From positions 1 through 53,116 of the forward strand of contig PFFW01000147.1 in assembly GCA_002781745.1 (NCBI GenBank): 53,116 bases of DNA, read 5' to 3'. Origin of the DNA: Rhodospirillales bacterium CG15_BIG_FIL_POST_REV_8_21_14_020_66_15 (GTDB lineage: Bacteria; Pseudomonadota; Alphaproteobacteria; Rhodospirillales; Casp-alpha2). Both the position numbers and the translations under genes were made by a program. Positions 15,379 to 23,866 of the stretch are shown here, piece by piece; the stretch's first letter is position 1; every line of letters starts with the position of its first letter. The notes under the pieces were generated by a model. That model was not told the origin of the DNA and ran no database searches. It saw only the letters and a program-made list of their open reading frames with translations.

Positions 15379-16224
15379 ATGACTTTCGACGAAATGACCG
15401 CTGCGGTAAGCGCGAAGTTGGTCGCTACGTTCGAGCGCCGAGACAGAGACTTGTCGAGCGAGAGAAACAAGAAAAACTCGCACGCCGTCAAGGCGGGGGC
15501 GTCCGGTTCTAGCCGGGCGCTGTTGATGATCGTTGATCTTTTTAAATCCGAGATTTCGGATCGCGCCGGGATCGTCTCGGAGCAGCTTCGGGAAACGTCA
15601 AGAGCGGTTGGACTTCAGCCTATCCCGGACTTGGAGGCCCAGCTTCGTGGATACGTAGAAACTACCATGGATGCTCAGCACGCTTCTCTCCGCGCCAATA
15701 TGGTAGGAAACCCGCCGTTCAAGGGGACAACCCTCCAAAATCAGTCAATGATAGCGCAAACAACCAGCCAGTTTGACGAAGTCTCCAAGACGGCAAGAGA
15801 CGGCGTTCTTGCTGATATGGCGCTGCTTGCCAGCGAAATTCAATCCGCAGCCAGTAACAAAGTGGGACGGGGTGATATGCATGTGAATATCAACGCCCCG
15901 GTTGGCATACTTCAAACCGGTGACTTTGCGAGCGCCAGCCAATCCATCACTGTTACGCCTGACGCGGCCGCAGAGGTGGTGAGGGCGCTTGAGGTATTAG
16001 AGATTGCTGTCTCAGCCCTTACCGAAACCGCGATCAACCGCGATGAGCTAAAGGCGATCATCGGTGAGTGTAAGGCCGAATTGGCAAAAGACGCACCTAA
16101 CAAAACCCGATTGTCTGCCCTACTTTACGGCGTTGCCGGAACCGTGCAGACGACAGCGGCACTGAAACCGGCCTACGAAACATTTAGAACCGCTCTTTCC
16201 GCAATTGGGATACCGCTTCCGTAA
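15379..16224 (+). CDS. Low-GC orphan protein with QTGD motif, 281 residues
   Basis: Codon use and base composition are clearly more AT-rich than in neighbours, pointing to recent transfer. The protein is soluble and mostly helical. Around residues 160-185 it has the short beta-like motif MHVNINAPVGILQTGDFASASQSI; similar xGxxQTGxxxTA strings occur in proteins of mobile or defence-related loci, for example some with AbiTii-like domains. The N-terminal region is not recognised. It has its own AT-rich promoter region, and GGGAAGCGGGGGGA precedes ATG 15379. It lies between two copies of the OPT 3' end. Function unknown. Confidence 0.65.
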   Translation: MTFDEMTAAVSAKLVATFERRDRDLSSERNKKNSHAVKAGASGSSRALLMIVDLFKSEISDRAGIVSEQLRETSRAVGLQPIPDLEAQLRGYVETTMDAQHASLRANMVGNPPFKGTTLQNQSMIAQTTSQFDEVSKTARDGVLADMALLASEIQSAASNKVGRGDMHVNINAPVGILQTGDFASASQSITVTPDAAAEVVRALEVLEIAVSALTETAINRDELKAIIGECKAELAKDAPNKTRLSALLYGVAGTVQTTAALKPAYETFRTALSAIGIPLP

Positions 16225-16277
16225 AGTAGGTTTGATATCAATATGCATGCGTGCCCGGGCGACTGCGGGGGAAGGCA

Positions 16278-16303
16278 TGTCCGCTTCGGGTCAAAAGCAG
16301 ACA
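16278..16303. repeat. Stem-loop intergenic repeat element
   Basis: Arms TGTCCGCTT (16278-16286) and AAGCAGACA (16295-16303) pair with one mismatch around CGGGTCAA. I associate this TGTCCGCTTyGGGTCA type of sequence with common alphaproteobacterial intergenic repeats. It lies directly before the OPT remnant and may mark the right edge of the inserted segment. Confidence 0.5.
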
Positions 16304-16318
16304 CCCGCCGCCGTGGCC

Positions 16319-16381
16319 GGACCGGTGGCCGGAGAAAGCCTGATCGGCGTCGGCCTGGCGCTGACGCGAATGGCGGGATAG
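16319..16381 (+). pseudogene. OPT 3'-end remnant, right copy
   Basis: Encodes GPVAGESLIGVGLALTRMAG followed by TAG, clearly homologous in frame to the end of the OPT protein. Protein-level similarity extends about five codons further upstream (AAVA). Eleven of 63 bases differ from the left copy, so this is a diverged allele or paralogue end, not a recent duplication. It has no start and is not a gene. Confidence 0.75.
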
Positions 16382-16397
16382 GCCGGTCCCCGCCCGA

Positions 16398-16658
16398 TCA
16401 GTGCAGCCGCAACTGGCCCTCGATCAGCCGGAACTCCGCCGGGCGGACCAGCGCCACCGAGGCGACGCGCACGGAATGCAGCGGGCCGTCCAGGTTGTTT
16501 TCCCAGAATTCCAGGAACCGGCGCAGCACGGGAAAGTCCGGGGCGATGTCCAGGTCCTGCCAGATGTAGTCCTGAAGAAGGTGGAGATGATCCGGCCGCC
16601 GGTAGGTGATTTCGGCCGTGGTCAGGCGGTACCCCGAAAGCTGCATTTCCAAAGACAT
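16398..16658 (-). CDS. usg: Usg-like family protein
   Basis: 86 residues matching the alphaproteobacterial Usg-like family along its length: LSGYRLTTAEITYRRPDH, WQDLDIAPDFPVLRRFLEFWENNLDG, LHSVRVA and the terminal PAEFRLIEGQLRLH. Despite the historical association with trpF, no enzymatic function is established. It is a stand-alone minus-strand gene. Confidence 0.88.
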   Translation of the reverse strand: MSLEMQLSGYRLTTAEITYRRPDHLHLLQDYIWQDLDIAPDFPVLRRFLEFWENNLDGPLHSVRVASVALVRPAEFRLIEGQLRLH

Positions 16659-16904
16659 GTCAGATCCTCCGTCTTGGTTGCGTGGCTTGCATGTCCTCCC
16701 TGATATCCTGGATTGTCGCCCCGAAAATTCGACGCCGTCAATAATTAATGCATGAAAAACAACGGATTAGCAGCCTTCTGGTGAGAGTGCTGCCAGGGGG
16801 TGGACGGGGGTGCCGGCCGCCCTCGCCCGCCTTTCTTGTGGCCCCCGGGCCCGGCGCTGGCTATGTAGGGATTGAGGATCAACCGACCCGGGACACCCGC
16901 CGCC

Positions 16905-17783
16905 ATGGACAGCACCGCAGCGCCGAAAGTCTGGCGCGACTACGACCAGGCCGAACTCGACCGCCAGTACGACCAGCGCTCCATCGTGCCCGACGGCGAC
17001 GACTACAAGGCCGACGACGCCAAGGCCAGCGAGACGGCGCGCGCCGAGACCGACTGCCGCATCGACGTCGCCTACGGCGGCCACCCGGACGAACGCCTCG
17101 ACGTCTTTCCCGCCCGGGCGCCGGGATCGCCTGTCCTGGTGCATCTGCACGGCGGCGGCTGGGCCCGGGGCAGCAAATCCAACGAAAGCTTCGTCGCGCC
17201 CGGCCTGGTCGATGCCGGGGCCGCCGCCGTCGTCGTCGAATTCTCCCTGTGCCCGGCGGGCACGCTGGCGGGCATGGTCGATCAATGCCGCCGCGCCGTC
17301 GCCTGGGTCCATGCCCATGCCGGTGAAATGAACGCCGCCGCCGACAGGATCGTGATCTCCGGCCATTCGTCGGGATCGCACCTGGCGGCGATGATGTGGG
17401 TCACCGACTGGGCGGCGCGCGGCCTTCCCGCCGACGTCCTCAAGGGCTGCGTCGTCACCTGCGGCATCTACGAACTGACCCCGGTGCGCCTCAGCTACCG
17501 CAACGAATACCTGGGGCTCGACGACGCGGCGGTCGCGCAACTCAGCCCGATCCGAAGGCTTAAACCGGACCTGCCGCCGGTGGCGCTGTTCTACGGCGGC
17601 GGCGAACTGGCCGAATTCCGCCGCCAGGGCCGGGATTTCGCCCAGGCGCTCCGCGACGCGCACCTGGAGGTGGCGGAAACGGACATCCCCGGCCTCAACC
17701 ATTTCCAGATGGGCCGCCTGCTCGGCCGGCCGGACAGCCCGGTGCACCGGGCGGCGCTGAGGATGCTGGGGTTGGGCGGGTAG
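16905..17783 (+). CDS. Alpha/beta hydrolase, kynurenine formamidase-like
   Basis: 292 residues. Oxyanion-hole motif HGGGW is at 82-86 and nucleophile elbow GHSSG puts Ser155 at the active site; the catalytic His is probably in PGLNHF near the C-terminus. This subgroup is often annotated as arylformamidase or carboxylesterase. The N-terminal VWRDYDQAELDRQYDQR segment is typical of formamidase-like members. No tryptophan catabolism genes are nearby, so the substrate is unproven. ATG 16905 was chosen over an upstream TTG; the ribosome binding site is weak. Confidence 0.8.
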   Translation: MDSTAAPKVWRDYDQAELDRQYDQRSIVPDGDDYKADDAKASETARAETDCRIDVAYGGHPDERLDVFPARAPGSPVLVHLHGGGWARGSKSNESFVAPGLVDAGAAAVVVEFSLCPAGTLAGMVDQCRRAVAWVHAHAGEMNAAADRIVISGHSSGSHLAAMMWVTDWAARGLPADVLKGCVVTCGIYELTPVRLSYRNEYLGLDDAAVAQLSPIRRLKPDLPPVALFYGGGELAEFRRQGRDFAQALRDAHLEVAETDIPGLNHFQMGRLLGRPDSPVHRAALRMLGLGG

Positions 17784-17928
17784 CGGACGCCCGGCGCGAC
17801 AACGGCGCGCCTTGTCCTCTCCCTTGTGATTTAATCACCGACGCCGCGCGTCAGCGCGGTGTATGAGGGGGGCACCCGATCCCGGTGCGCCGGGTTCTCG
17901 CCGATGTTGGAACTTGGAACGCGTGACG

Positions 17929-18189
17929 ATGACGACGAAGCTCCGCCCCGCCCTCGCGGCCGCGATGACATGCGCGGCGATGCTTTCGGCCTGCGCCCTT
18001 CCGCAGGAGCGGGTGATCGGCGGCACCTGCGGCCTCGACGATCCGGCCTCGAAATGGGTCCTGCGCAACAACCTGACCGGCAGGGCGATGGCGATCTGCC
18101 CCAAGGGGTATGAGCGGATCGAGGAAACCGTCGCCGACACGGGCAGCCGGACGGAAATCACCTGGCGCATCCGCTGCACCGGCGGATGA
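17929..18189 (+). CDS. Small predicted lipoprotein
   Basis: 86 residues from ATG 17929. A basic start (MTTKLRP), a hydrophobic stretch and a lipobox-like LSAC near residue 22 predict signal-peptidase II processing. The mature part is short, with three further cysteines, and contains CGLDDPASKWVLRNN and EITWRIRC. I recognise no named family. Four possible cysteines could form two disulfides if the lipobox Cys is not lipidated. A GTG two codons upstream is an alternative start. Confidence 0.65.
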   Translation: MTTKLRPALAAAMTCAAMLSACALPQERVIGGTCGLDDPASKWVLRNNLTGRAMAICPKGYERIEETVADTGSRTEITWRIRCTGG

Positions 18190-18274
18190 GCCGGGGGCGC
18201 TCCGCCCCTGCCCGCCGGCCCCGCGAAAGTCGGGGGCCAGGGCGGATGGTTTCCCGCTTTCCCGGAAACGGCGA

Positions 18275-19276
18275 TTACCCTTTCGGCCGCCGCGACTGCG
18301 GGCTGTCCCACACCTCCGGGTTTACGGGGAACGGCGGCATCTCGCCCCGGAGCGCCGCCGTGATCTGCTCGGCCGCCGAGATCGCCAGCGCCTTCGACGC
18401 CTCCTGCGTCACCCCCGCCGTATGCGGCGTGAAGACGACCTTGGGGTTCTTCAGGAGCGCATGGTCGGCGGGCAGCGGTTCGGGATAGACCACGTCGAGA
18501 CCCGCCGCCCGGATGTGCCCGCCGTCGAGCGCCGCGTCGAGCGCGTTCAGATCGATCAATTGCCCCCGCGCCGCGTTGACGACCACGGCGCCTTCGGGCA
18601 GGGCCTTGAGTTCGGCGGCCCCGATCATGTTGCGGGTCTCGTCGGTCAGTTCCGCCGCCATGGCGAGGGCGTCGCATTGCCCGAGCATGGCGTGCAGGTC
18701 CGAACACATCTCCGCCCCCGTGACTCGGGCCAGGCGCGGATCGACGTAGGGGTCGTAGGCCAGGACCCGGCAGTTGAAGGCGAGGCGCAGTTTCTTGGCC
18801 AGTTCCGCGCCGATATAGCCGAGGCCGACGATGCCGACCGTGCGGCCTTCCAATTCGTAGACCTGGAGCCCCTGGCGCTGCGCCCAGGCCGTGCCGTCGC
18901 GCGCCGCGCGGTCGCCCCAGGTCAGTTGCTTCAAACAGGCCAGCAGCAGCATCACCGTATGCTCGGCCACGGGCGTGCGGCCGAAGCCCAGATGGTTGAC
19001 CACCAGGATGCCGCGTTCGGTCGCCGCCGGAATGTCGATGTTGTCGGTGCCGAAGCCCGAGGTCGAGATCACGGCGAGGCCCGGCCCGGCGTCCATGACC
19101 TCGGCGCTCACCCGTTCCGGCGTGCGCACCCAGAGCGCGTTGGCGTTGCCGAGCGCCGCCTTGACCGGCGCGGCGTCGGCGCTGTCGACGACGACGGGCT
19201 CGATCCCGTTTGCGCGCAGAAGGTCATGGCCGCCCGGATCGTACATGGGGCGCCAGAGAACGGCTTTCAAAGACAT
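18275..19276 (-). CDS. D-isomer-specific 2-hydroxyacid dehydrogenase
   Basis: 333 residues. The NAD-binding Rossmann motif GIVGLGYIGAELAKKL is near residue 150. The catalytic Arg (NAARGQLID), Glu (DVVYPEPLP) and His (FTPHTAG) of the family are all visible. It reduces 2-oxoacids or oxidises D-2-hydroxyacids, or may be a phosphoglycerate-dehydrogenase relative. The short C-terminus lacks an ACT domain, arguing against full SerA. It is divergent from the phasin gene and shares its upstream region. Confidence 0.87.
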   Translation of the reverse strand: MSLKAVLWRPMYDPGGHDLLRANGIEPVVVDSADAAPVKAALGNANALWVRTPERVSAEVMDAGPGLAVISTSGFGTDNIDIPAATERGILVVNHLGFGRTPVAEHTVMLLLACLKQLTWGDRAARDGTAWAQRQGLQVYELEGRTVGIVGLGYIGAELAKKLRLAFNCRVLAYDPYVDPRLARVTGAEMCSDLHAMLGQCDALAMAAELTDETRNMIGAAELKALPEGAVVVNAARGQLIDLNALDAALDGGHIRAAGLDVVYPEPLPADHALLKNPKVVFTPHTAGVTQEASKALAISAAEQITAALRGEMPPFPVNPEVWDSPQSRRPKG

Positions 19277-19406
19277 ATCGGAGATCCTCCCGAGGATTGA
19301 ATCGCGGTCTTGCCCCCGCCGCCATTTAGGCCCCGCCGGCGCCGGCGATCAAGCGCCGCGTCGCCGGAAATCCCCGCGAGGCCCCGGAAATCCGCCCTTC
19401 TGAAAA

Positions 19407-19423
19407 TTTGTGCACTGCACAAA
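19407..19423. promoter_or_regulatory. 17-bp palindrome upstream of the phasin promoter
   Basis: Perfect dyad TTTGTGCA-C-TGCACAAA ending 7 nt before the phasin -35. A second TTGC...GCAA dyad (19467-19480) lies just downstream of the -10. TGC/GCA-rich sites next to phasin genes are typical targets of the PHA-responsive repressor PhaR, so these are candidate PhaR operators. No phaR gene is in the window. Confidence 0.55.
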
Positions 19424-19430
19424 AAATCTC

Positions 19431-19459
19431 TTGACGACAGGGGAACGCTTGGGCATATT
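19431..19459 (+). promoter_or_regulatory. Sigma-70-type promoter of the phasin gene
   Basis: TTGACG (19431-19436) and CATATT (19454-19459) with the optimal 17-nt spacer, about 100 nt upstream of the phasin start. The leader is AT-richer than its surroundings. Confidence 0.7.
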
Positions 19460-19557
19460 AGCTATGTTGCATCGCAGCAAAACAGAGGGCGGTGCCGATG
19501 AGCGGGCCGCCCGCTCGAACCCTTAATGCCTAGATTAGGATCAAGGAGATCAGGACA

Positions 19558-20058
19558 ATGGCTACCAAGAAAACCACCATCAACACCGACCCCTTCGCCC
19601 CGGTTCGCGATACCATTCTCGAAGCCGTGAACACCGCCAAGGCGCAGCAGGAAAAGCTCGCCGGCGCCGCCCAGGTCGAGGCCGACAAGGCCCGTGCCGC
19701 GGCCGTCGAAGGGTTCGAACAGGCCGTCACGGCCTACCGCGAGAATTTCGAAACCGCCGTCAGCGCCACCAAGGCCGCGGCCGCCAACCTGAACAAGATC
19801 GAGGAACTGACCCGCGCCCAGGCGACGGAGATCGCCGAAGACCGGGTTTCCGCCATGTTCAAGGCGATGTCGGTCACCGACCCGTCCGAGCTGATGAAGC
19901 TTCAGGCCGAGCTGATCACCGCCGAACAGAAGAAGGCCCAGGCCATGGCCAAGGAAGCCGTCGCCCTCTACCAGGACGTCGCCAAGGACCTGTTCGCGCC
20001 GATCCAGGCGCAGGTCGCCAAGGCCTTCGAAACCGCTTCCAAGTTCAAGGCCGCCTAA
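19558..20058 (+). CDS. Phasin family protein
   Basis: 166 residues, almost entirely helical and rich in Ala, Lys, Glu and Gln with no membrane span. The pattern matches phasins: LEAVNTAKAQQEKLAGAAQVEADKARAAAVEGFEQAVTAYRENFETAVSATKAA, then a long amphipathic coiled region. Phasins coat polyhydroxyalkanoate granules and control their size. AAGGAG lies 9 nt before ATG 19558. Strong promoter, operators and terminator suggest a monocistronic, highly expressed gene. Confidence 0.88.
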   Translation: MATKKTTINTDPFAPVRDTILEAVNTAKAQQEKLAGAAQVEADKARAAAVEGFEQAVTAYRENFETAVSATKAAAANLNKIEELTRAQATEIAEDRVSAMFKAMSVTDPSELMKLQAELITAEQKKAQAMAKEAVALYQDVAKDLFAPIQAQVAKAFETASKFKAA

Positions 20059-20095
20059 GCTTAGCTTCCCTCCCCAAATCCACTTGCTGAAATTC

Positions 20096-20123
20096 GGCCC
20101 CGCGGCGACGCGGGGCCTTTTTT
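20096..20123 (+). terminator. Rho-independent terminator of the phasin gene
   Basis: 8-bp GC stem (GGCCCCGC / GCGGGGCC) with a 6-nt loop followed by six T, 38 nt after the phasin stop. Confidence 0.85.
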
Positions 20124-20219
20124 CTTCCCCCCCCTCCGGAACGGACGCTTGATTATACATTAATATATTGTATTTTGGCGGCGGGGATACGGACGCATGC
20201 CTGAGGTCTGCGTGCACCG

Positions 20220-20252
20220 CAACAAATTCCTGCCGCACGGGGCAATTTGTTG
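20220..20252. repeat. 9-bp inverted repeat overlapping the FNR-type box
   Basis: CAACAAATT (20220-20228) and AATTTGTTG (20244-20252) are perfect reverse complements separated by 15 nt. The right arm shares three bases with the FNR-type box. It may be a second operator upstream of ccoN or an mRNA hairpin if transcription starts upstream. Confidence 0.5.
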
Positions 20253-20263
20253 ACGTAGGTCAA
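20250..20263 (+). promoter_or_regulatory. FNR/FixK-type box upstream of ccoN
   Basis: TTGACGTAGGTCAA fits the TTGA-N6-TCAA consensus exactly, with the TTGAC/GTCAA form common in alphaproteobacteria. It lies about 105 nt before ccoN and is the expected low-oxygen activation site for cbb3 oxidase. Confidence 0.85.
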
Positions 20264-20368
20264 TATGTCCGCAGGGCGAATTCTGTAGGAATGGAGGAGA
20301 GTTATAAGAACGCCGCCGGGCCGGTCCGGACGGTAAGCAGGCTGTTTGCAATCGATAGAGGCGGAATC

Positions 20369-21994
20369 ATGTCTTTTCTCATTTTCCTGCCATTGGGCCT
20401 GATCGGCCTGTTGGGACTGGCCCTCGCCGCCGGCGCGGCGGATTCGGTCATGTACGGCCACGGATTGTTGATCGCGGCGTTCGCGGCGATCGGCGTGTTC
20501 TGGATCATCGGCCGCAACGGCGACACCGGCGGCCCCGCCAAGGCGGTGCCCGGCGGCGTGAACTACAACGACGCCATCGTCCGCGCGGGCGTCGTCGCGA
20601 CGACCTTCTGGGGCGTCGTCGGCTTCACCGTCGGCCTGGTGATCGCCCTGCAGCTCGCCTTTCCGGTGCTGAACTTCGACCTGCCCTGGACCAACTTCGG
20701 CCGCCTGCGGCCGCTGCACACCTCGGCGGTGGTCTTCGCGTTCGGCGGCAACGCGCTGCTGATGACCTCGTTCCACGTGGTCCAGCGCACCTGCCAGGCG
20801 CGCATCGCCGGCGGCTGGGCGCCCTGGTTCGTGTTCTGGGGCTATCAGCTGTTCATCGTCATGGCCGCCACCGGCTACGTCCTGGGCGTCACCCAGTCCA
20901 AGGAATACGCCGAACCGGAATGGTACGTGGACCTGTGGCTGACCGTCGTCTGGGTGGTCTACCTGCTGGTCTTCCTGGGCACCCTGTGGCGCCGCAAGGA
21001 ACCGCACATCTATGTCGCCAACTGGTTCTACCTGGCGTTCATCGTGACCATCGCCATGCTGCACATCGTCAACAACCTGACGGTGCCGGTCAGCCTGACC
21101 TCGACCAAGAGCTACGTGCTGTTCTCCGGCGTGCAGGACGCCCTGACCCAGTGGTGGTACGGCCATAACGCGGTCGGCTTCTTCCTGACCGCCGGCTTCC
21201 TCGGCATCATGTACTACTACGTGCCCAAGCAGGCCGAACGCCCGGTCTATTCCTACCGGCTGTCGATCGTGCACTTCTGGTCGCTGATCTTCCTCTACAT
21301 CTGGGCCGGCCCGCACCACCTGCACTACACGGCCCTGCCCGACTGGGCGCAGACGCTCGGCATGACCTTCTCGGTCATGCTGTGGATGCCGTCCTGGGGC
21401 GGCATGATCAACGGCCTGATGACCCTGTCGGGCGCCTGGGACAAGCTGCGCACGGACCCGATCCTGCGCCTGCTGGCGATCTCCGTCGCGTTCTACGGCA
21501 TGTCGACCTTCGAAGGCCCGCTGATGTCGATCAAGGCGGTCAACGGCCTCAGCCACTACACCGACTGGACCATCGGCCACGTGCATTCCGGTGCCCTGGG
21601 CTGGGTCGGCATGGTGTCGTTCGGCGCCATCTACTACCTGGCGCCGCGCATGTACGGCTCGGAGCGGCTGTATTCGCTGCGCCTGGTGTCCGTCCACTTC
21701 TGGCTGGCGACCGTGGGCATCGTGCTCTACGCCGCCTCCATGTGGGTGTCGGGCATCATGCAGGGCCTGATGTGGCGGGCCTACGACGCGCTCGGCTTCC
21801 TGGAATACTCCTTCGCCGAAACCGTCGACGCCATGCATCCCTTCTACGTCATCCGCGCGCTCGGCGGCCTGCTCTACGTCACCGGCGCCCTGGTCATGGC
21901 CTGGAACGTGTACCGGACCACGCAGGGCCGCATCCGCGACGAGCGTCCCTACGAACCCGCGCCGGCGGCATCACAGCCGGCCCCCGCCGAATAA
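20369..21994 (+). CDS. ccoN: cbb3-type cytochrome c oxidase subunit I
   Basis: 541-residue multi-span heme-copper oxidase subunit. Haem and CuB histidine regions are visible: [51 protein letters not shown] and [13 protein letters not shown]. It reduces oxygen with high affinity and pumps protons in the inner membrane. The start at ATG 20369 has GAGG upstream and gives the typical hydrophobic N-terminus; the open frame extends 67 codons further upstream without support. First gene of ccoNOQP. Confidence 0.95.
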   Translation: MSFLIFLPLGLIGLLGLALAAGAADSVMYGHGLLIAAFAAIGVFWIIGRNGDTGGPAKAVPGGVNYNDAIVRAGVVATTFWGVVGFTVGLVIALQLAFPVLNFDLPWTNFGRLRPLHTSAVVFAFGGNALLMTSFHVVQRTCQARIAGGWAPWFVFWGYQLFIVMAATGYVLGVTQSKEYAEPEWYVDLWLTVVWVVYLLVFLGTLWRRKEPHIYVANWFYLAFIVTIAMLHIVNNLTVPVSLTSTKSYVLFSGVQDALTQWWYGHNAVGFFLTAGFLGIMYYYVPKQAERPVYSYRLSIVHFWSLIFLYIWAGPHHLHYTALPDWAQTLGMTFSVMLWMPSWGGMINGLMTLSGAWDKLRTDPILRLLAISVAFYGMSTFEGPLMSIKAVNGLSHYTDWTIGHVHSGALGWVGMVSFGAIYYLAPRMYGSERLYSLRLVSVHFWLATVGIVLYAASMWVSGIMQGLMWRAYDALGFLEYSFAETVDAMHPFYVIRALGGLLYVTGALVMAWNVYRTTQGRIRDERPYEPAPAASQPAPAE

Positions 21995-22018
21995 CGCCGA
22001 CGCGGCAAGGAGAACGTC

Positions 22019-22744
22019 ATGTTCGATCACGGGAAACTGGAAAAGAACTCGATCCTGATGCTGATCGGCATCCTGGTCGTGGTTTCCATCGGCGGCATCG
22101 TCGAAATTTCGCCGCTGTTCTACCTGGAAAGCACCATCGAGAAGGTGAAGGGCGTGCGGCCCTACACCCCGCTGGAACTGGCCGGGCGCAACATCTACAT
22201 CCGCGAAGGCTGCTACAACTGCCACTCGCAGATGGTCCGCCCGTTCCGCGACGAGGTGGAACGCTACGGCCATTATTCGCTGGCCGCGGAAAGCATGTAC
22301 GACCACCCGTTCCAGTGGGGCTCCAAGCGCACGGGGCCCGACCTGGCGCGGGTCGGCGGCAAGTATTCCGACGAATGGCACAAGACGCATCTGGTCGATC
22401 CGCGCTCGCTGGTGCCCGAATCGATCATGCCGGGCTACCCGTTCCTGGCGAATACGCCGCTCAGGTACGCGGACCTCCCGGACCATCTGGCGGCCAACAG
22501 GATGGTCGGCGTGCCCTACGACGACGCCATGATCGCCGCCGCCAAGGCCGACGTCGAGGCCCAGGTCAACCCGGACGGCGACGGCGTCGAGGCCCTGCGG
22601 AAGCGCTATCCCGGCGCCCAGGCCCGCGACTTCGACGCGCAACCCGGCGCGCCGACGGAAATGGACGCCCTGATCGCCTATCTGCAGGTGCTCGGCACCA
22701 TGGTCGACTTCAAGGCCTACAAGGCCGAAGACAACTATCGCTAG
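22019..22744 (+). CDS. ccoO: cbb3-type cytochrome c oxidase subunit II (mono-haem)
   Basis: 241 residues with an N-terminal membrane anchor (residues ~12-32) and a periplasmic c-type haem site CYNCH in the conserved [26 protein letters not shown] block. The axial Met is probably in PGYPFL or SIMPGY. It passes electrons from CcoP to CcoN. Starts 24 nt after ccoN with AAGGAG upstream. Confidence 0.94.
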   Translation: MFDHGKLEKNSILMLIGILVVVSIGGIVEISPLFYLESTIEKVKGVRPYTPLELAGRNIYIREGCYNCHSQMVRPFRDEVERYGHYSLAAESMYDHPFQWGSKRTGPDLARVGGKYSDEWHKTHLVDPRSLVPESIMPGYPFLANTPLRYADLPDHLAANRMVGVPYDDAMIAAAKADVEAQVNPDGDGVEALRKRYPGAQARDFDAQPGAPTEMDALIAYLQVLGTMVDFKAYKAEDNYR

Positions 22745-22756
22745 GAGGACCGCGCC

Positions 22757-22921
22757 ATGCAAACCACCGGCACGACCTTCGAACAGGTCGCCATGTTCGC
22801 CGAAACCTGGGGCCTCGCCTATCTGGTGATCCTGTTCGCCTGCGTCCTGATCTACGCCTTCCGGCCCGGCGCCAAGAAGAAGTTCCAGGACGCCGCACAA
22901 ATCCCGTTCAAGGAGGACTAA
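22757..22921 (+). CDS. ccoQ: cbb3 oxidase small subunit
   Basis: 54 residues with one membrane helix (about residues 18-35, LGLAYLVILFACVLIYAFRP) followed by KKKFQDAAQIPFKED, the standard CcoQ/FixQ form. TAGGAGG of the ccoO stop region provides its ribosome binding site. It stabilises the CcoP association in other bacteria. The stop overlaps the ccoP ribosome-binding region. Confidence 0.92.
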   Translation: MQTTGTTFEQVAMFAETWGLAYLVILFACVLIYAFRPGAKKKFQDAAQIPFKED

Positions 22922-22923
22922 GC

Positions 22924-23811
22924 ATGTCTGATCAAGGCAAATCCCACGGCCGGCATGTCGACGAGTTTTCCGGTGTCGAGACGACCGGCCACGAATGGGA
23001 CGGCATCCGCGAACTGGACAACCCCCTGCCGCGCTGGTGGCAGTGGATATTCTGGGCCTGCGTCATCTGGTCCATCGGCTACTGGGTGGTCTATCCCGCC
23101 TGGCCGCTGGTCTCGACCCACACCAAGGGCATGTTCGGCTATTCGTCGCGCGGCGACGTCGCCAAGGCAATCGAAACCGCCAACGCGGGAATGGCGGGCC
23201 AGCTGGAACGCATCCGCAAGGCGCCGCTGGAGCAGATCCGCACCGAAGCGAGCCTGCGCGAGTTTGCGCTGGCCGGCGGGCGCTCGGCCTTCGCCGTCAA
23301 CTGTACGCAGTGCCACGGTTCGGGCGCCCAGGGTTTCAAGGGCTTTCCCAACCTGAACGACGACGAATGGATCTGGGGCGGCACCGTGGACGCCATTGCC
23401 TACACGATCACCCACGGCGTGCGAAACACCGAGGACGAACAGGCCCGCGCGTCCGACATGCCCGCGTTCGGGCGTGACCAAATCCTGACGAAGGCACAGA
23501 TCAGCGACGTCGCGGAATACGTCATGGCCCTCTCGGGCAGCGGCCCGGGCGGTCAGCCGGCGGTGCGCGGCCAGGCGATCTTCGCCGAGAATTGCGCCGC
23601 CTGCCACGGTCCGGCCGGTGAAGGCAGCGCCGAATTCGGGGCGCCCGCCCTGAACAATACCATCTGGCTGTACGGCGGCGACAAGGCGACGCTTGTCGAA
23701 ACCATCACCAACAGCCGGCGCGGCGTGATGCCGGCCTGGGGCCGTCACCTGGACGCGGCGACGGTCAAGCAGCTTGCGATCTACGTCCACTCGCTGGGCG
23801 GCGGCAAGTAA
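22924..23811 (+). CDS. ccoP: cbb3-type cytochrome c oxidase subunit III (di-haem)
   Basis: 295 residues from ATG 22924, two bases after the ccoQ stop, with AAGGAGG upstream. It has one N-terminal transmembrane segment (WWQWIFWACVIWSIGYWVVYPAWPL) and two periplasmic c-type haem motifs, CTQCH near residue 125 and CAACH near residue 225, each followed by an axial-Met region (ASDMPAF, GVMPAWG). It accepts electrons from soluble cytochrome c. Confidence 0.95.
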   Translation: MSDQGKSHGRHVDEFSGVETTGHEWDGIRELDNPLPRWWQWIFWACVIWSIGYWVVYPAWPLVSTHTKGMFGYSSRGDVAKAIETANAGMAGQLERIRKAPLEQIRTEASLREFALAGGRSAFAVNCTQCHGSGAQGFKGFPNLNDDEWIWGGTVDAIAYTITHGVRNTEDEQARASDMPAFGRDQILTKAQISDVAEYVMALSGSGPGGQPAVRGQAIFAENCAACHGPAGEGSAEFGAPALNNTIWLYGGDKATLVETITNSRRGVMPAWGRHLDAATVKQLAIYVHSLGGGK

Positions 23812-23830
23812 CCACGTTCGAGGAGCAACC

Positions 23831-23852
23831 GCCGGCCCGGGAGGGGGCCGGC
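23831..23852 (+). terminator. Hairpin between ccoP and ccoG
   Basis: 8-bp stem GCCGGCCC / GGGCCGGC with a 6-nt loop but no T-run. It may attenuate read-through or protect the ccoNOQP mRNA 3' end rather than terminate fully. Confidence 0.4.
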
Positions 23853-23866
23853 CCTTGGGGTAAGAC

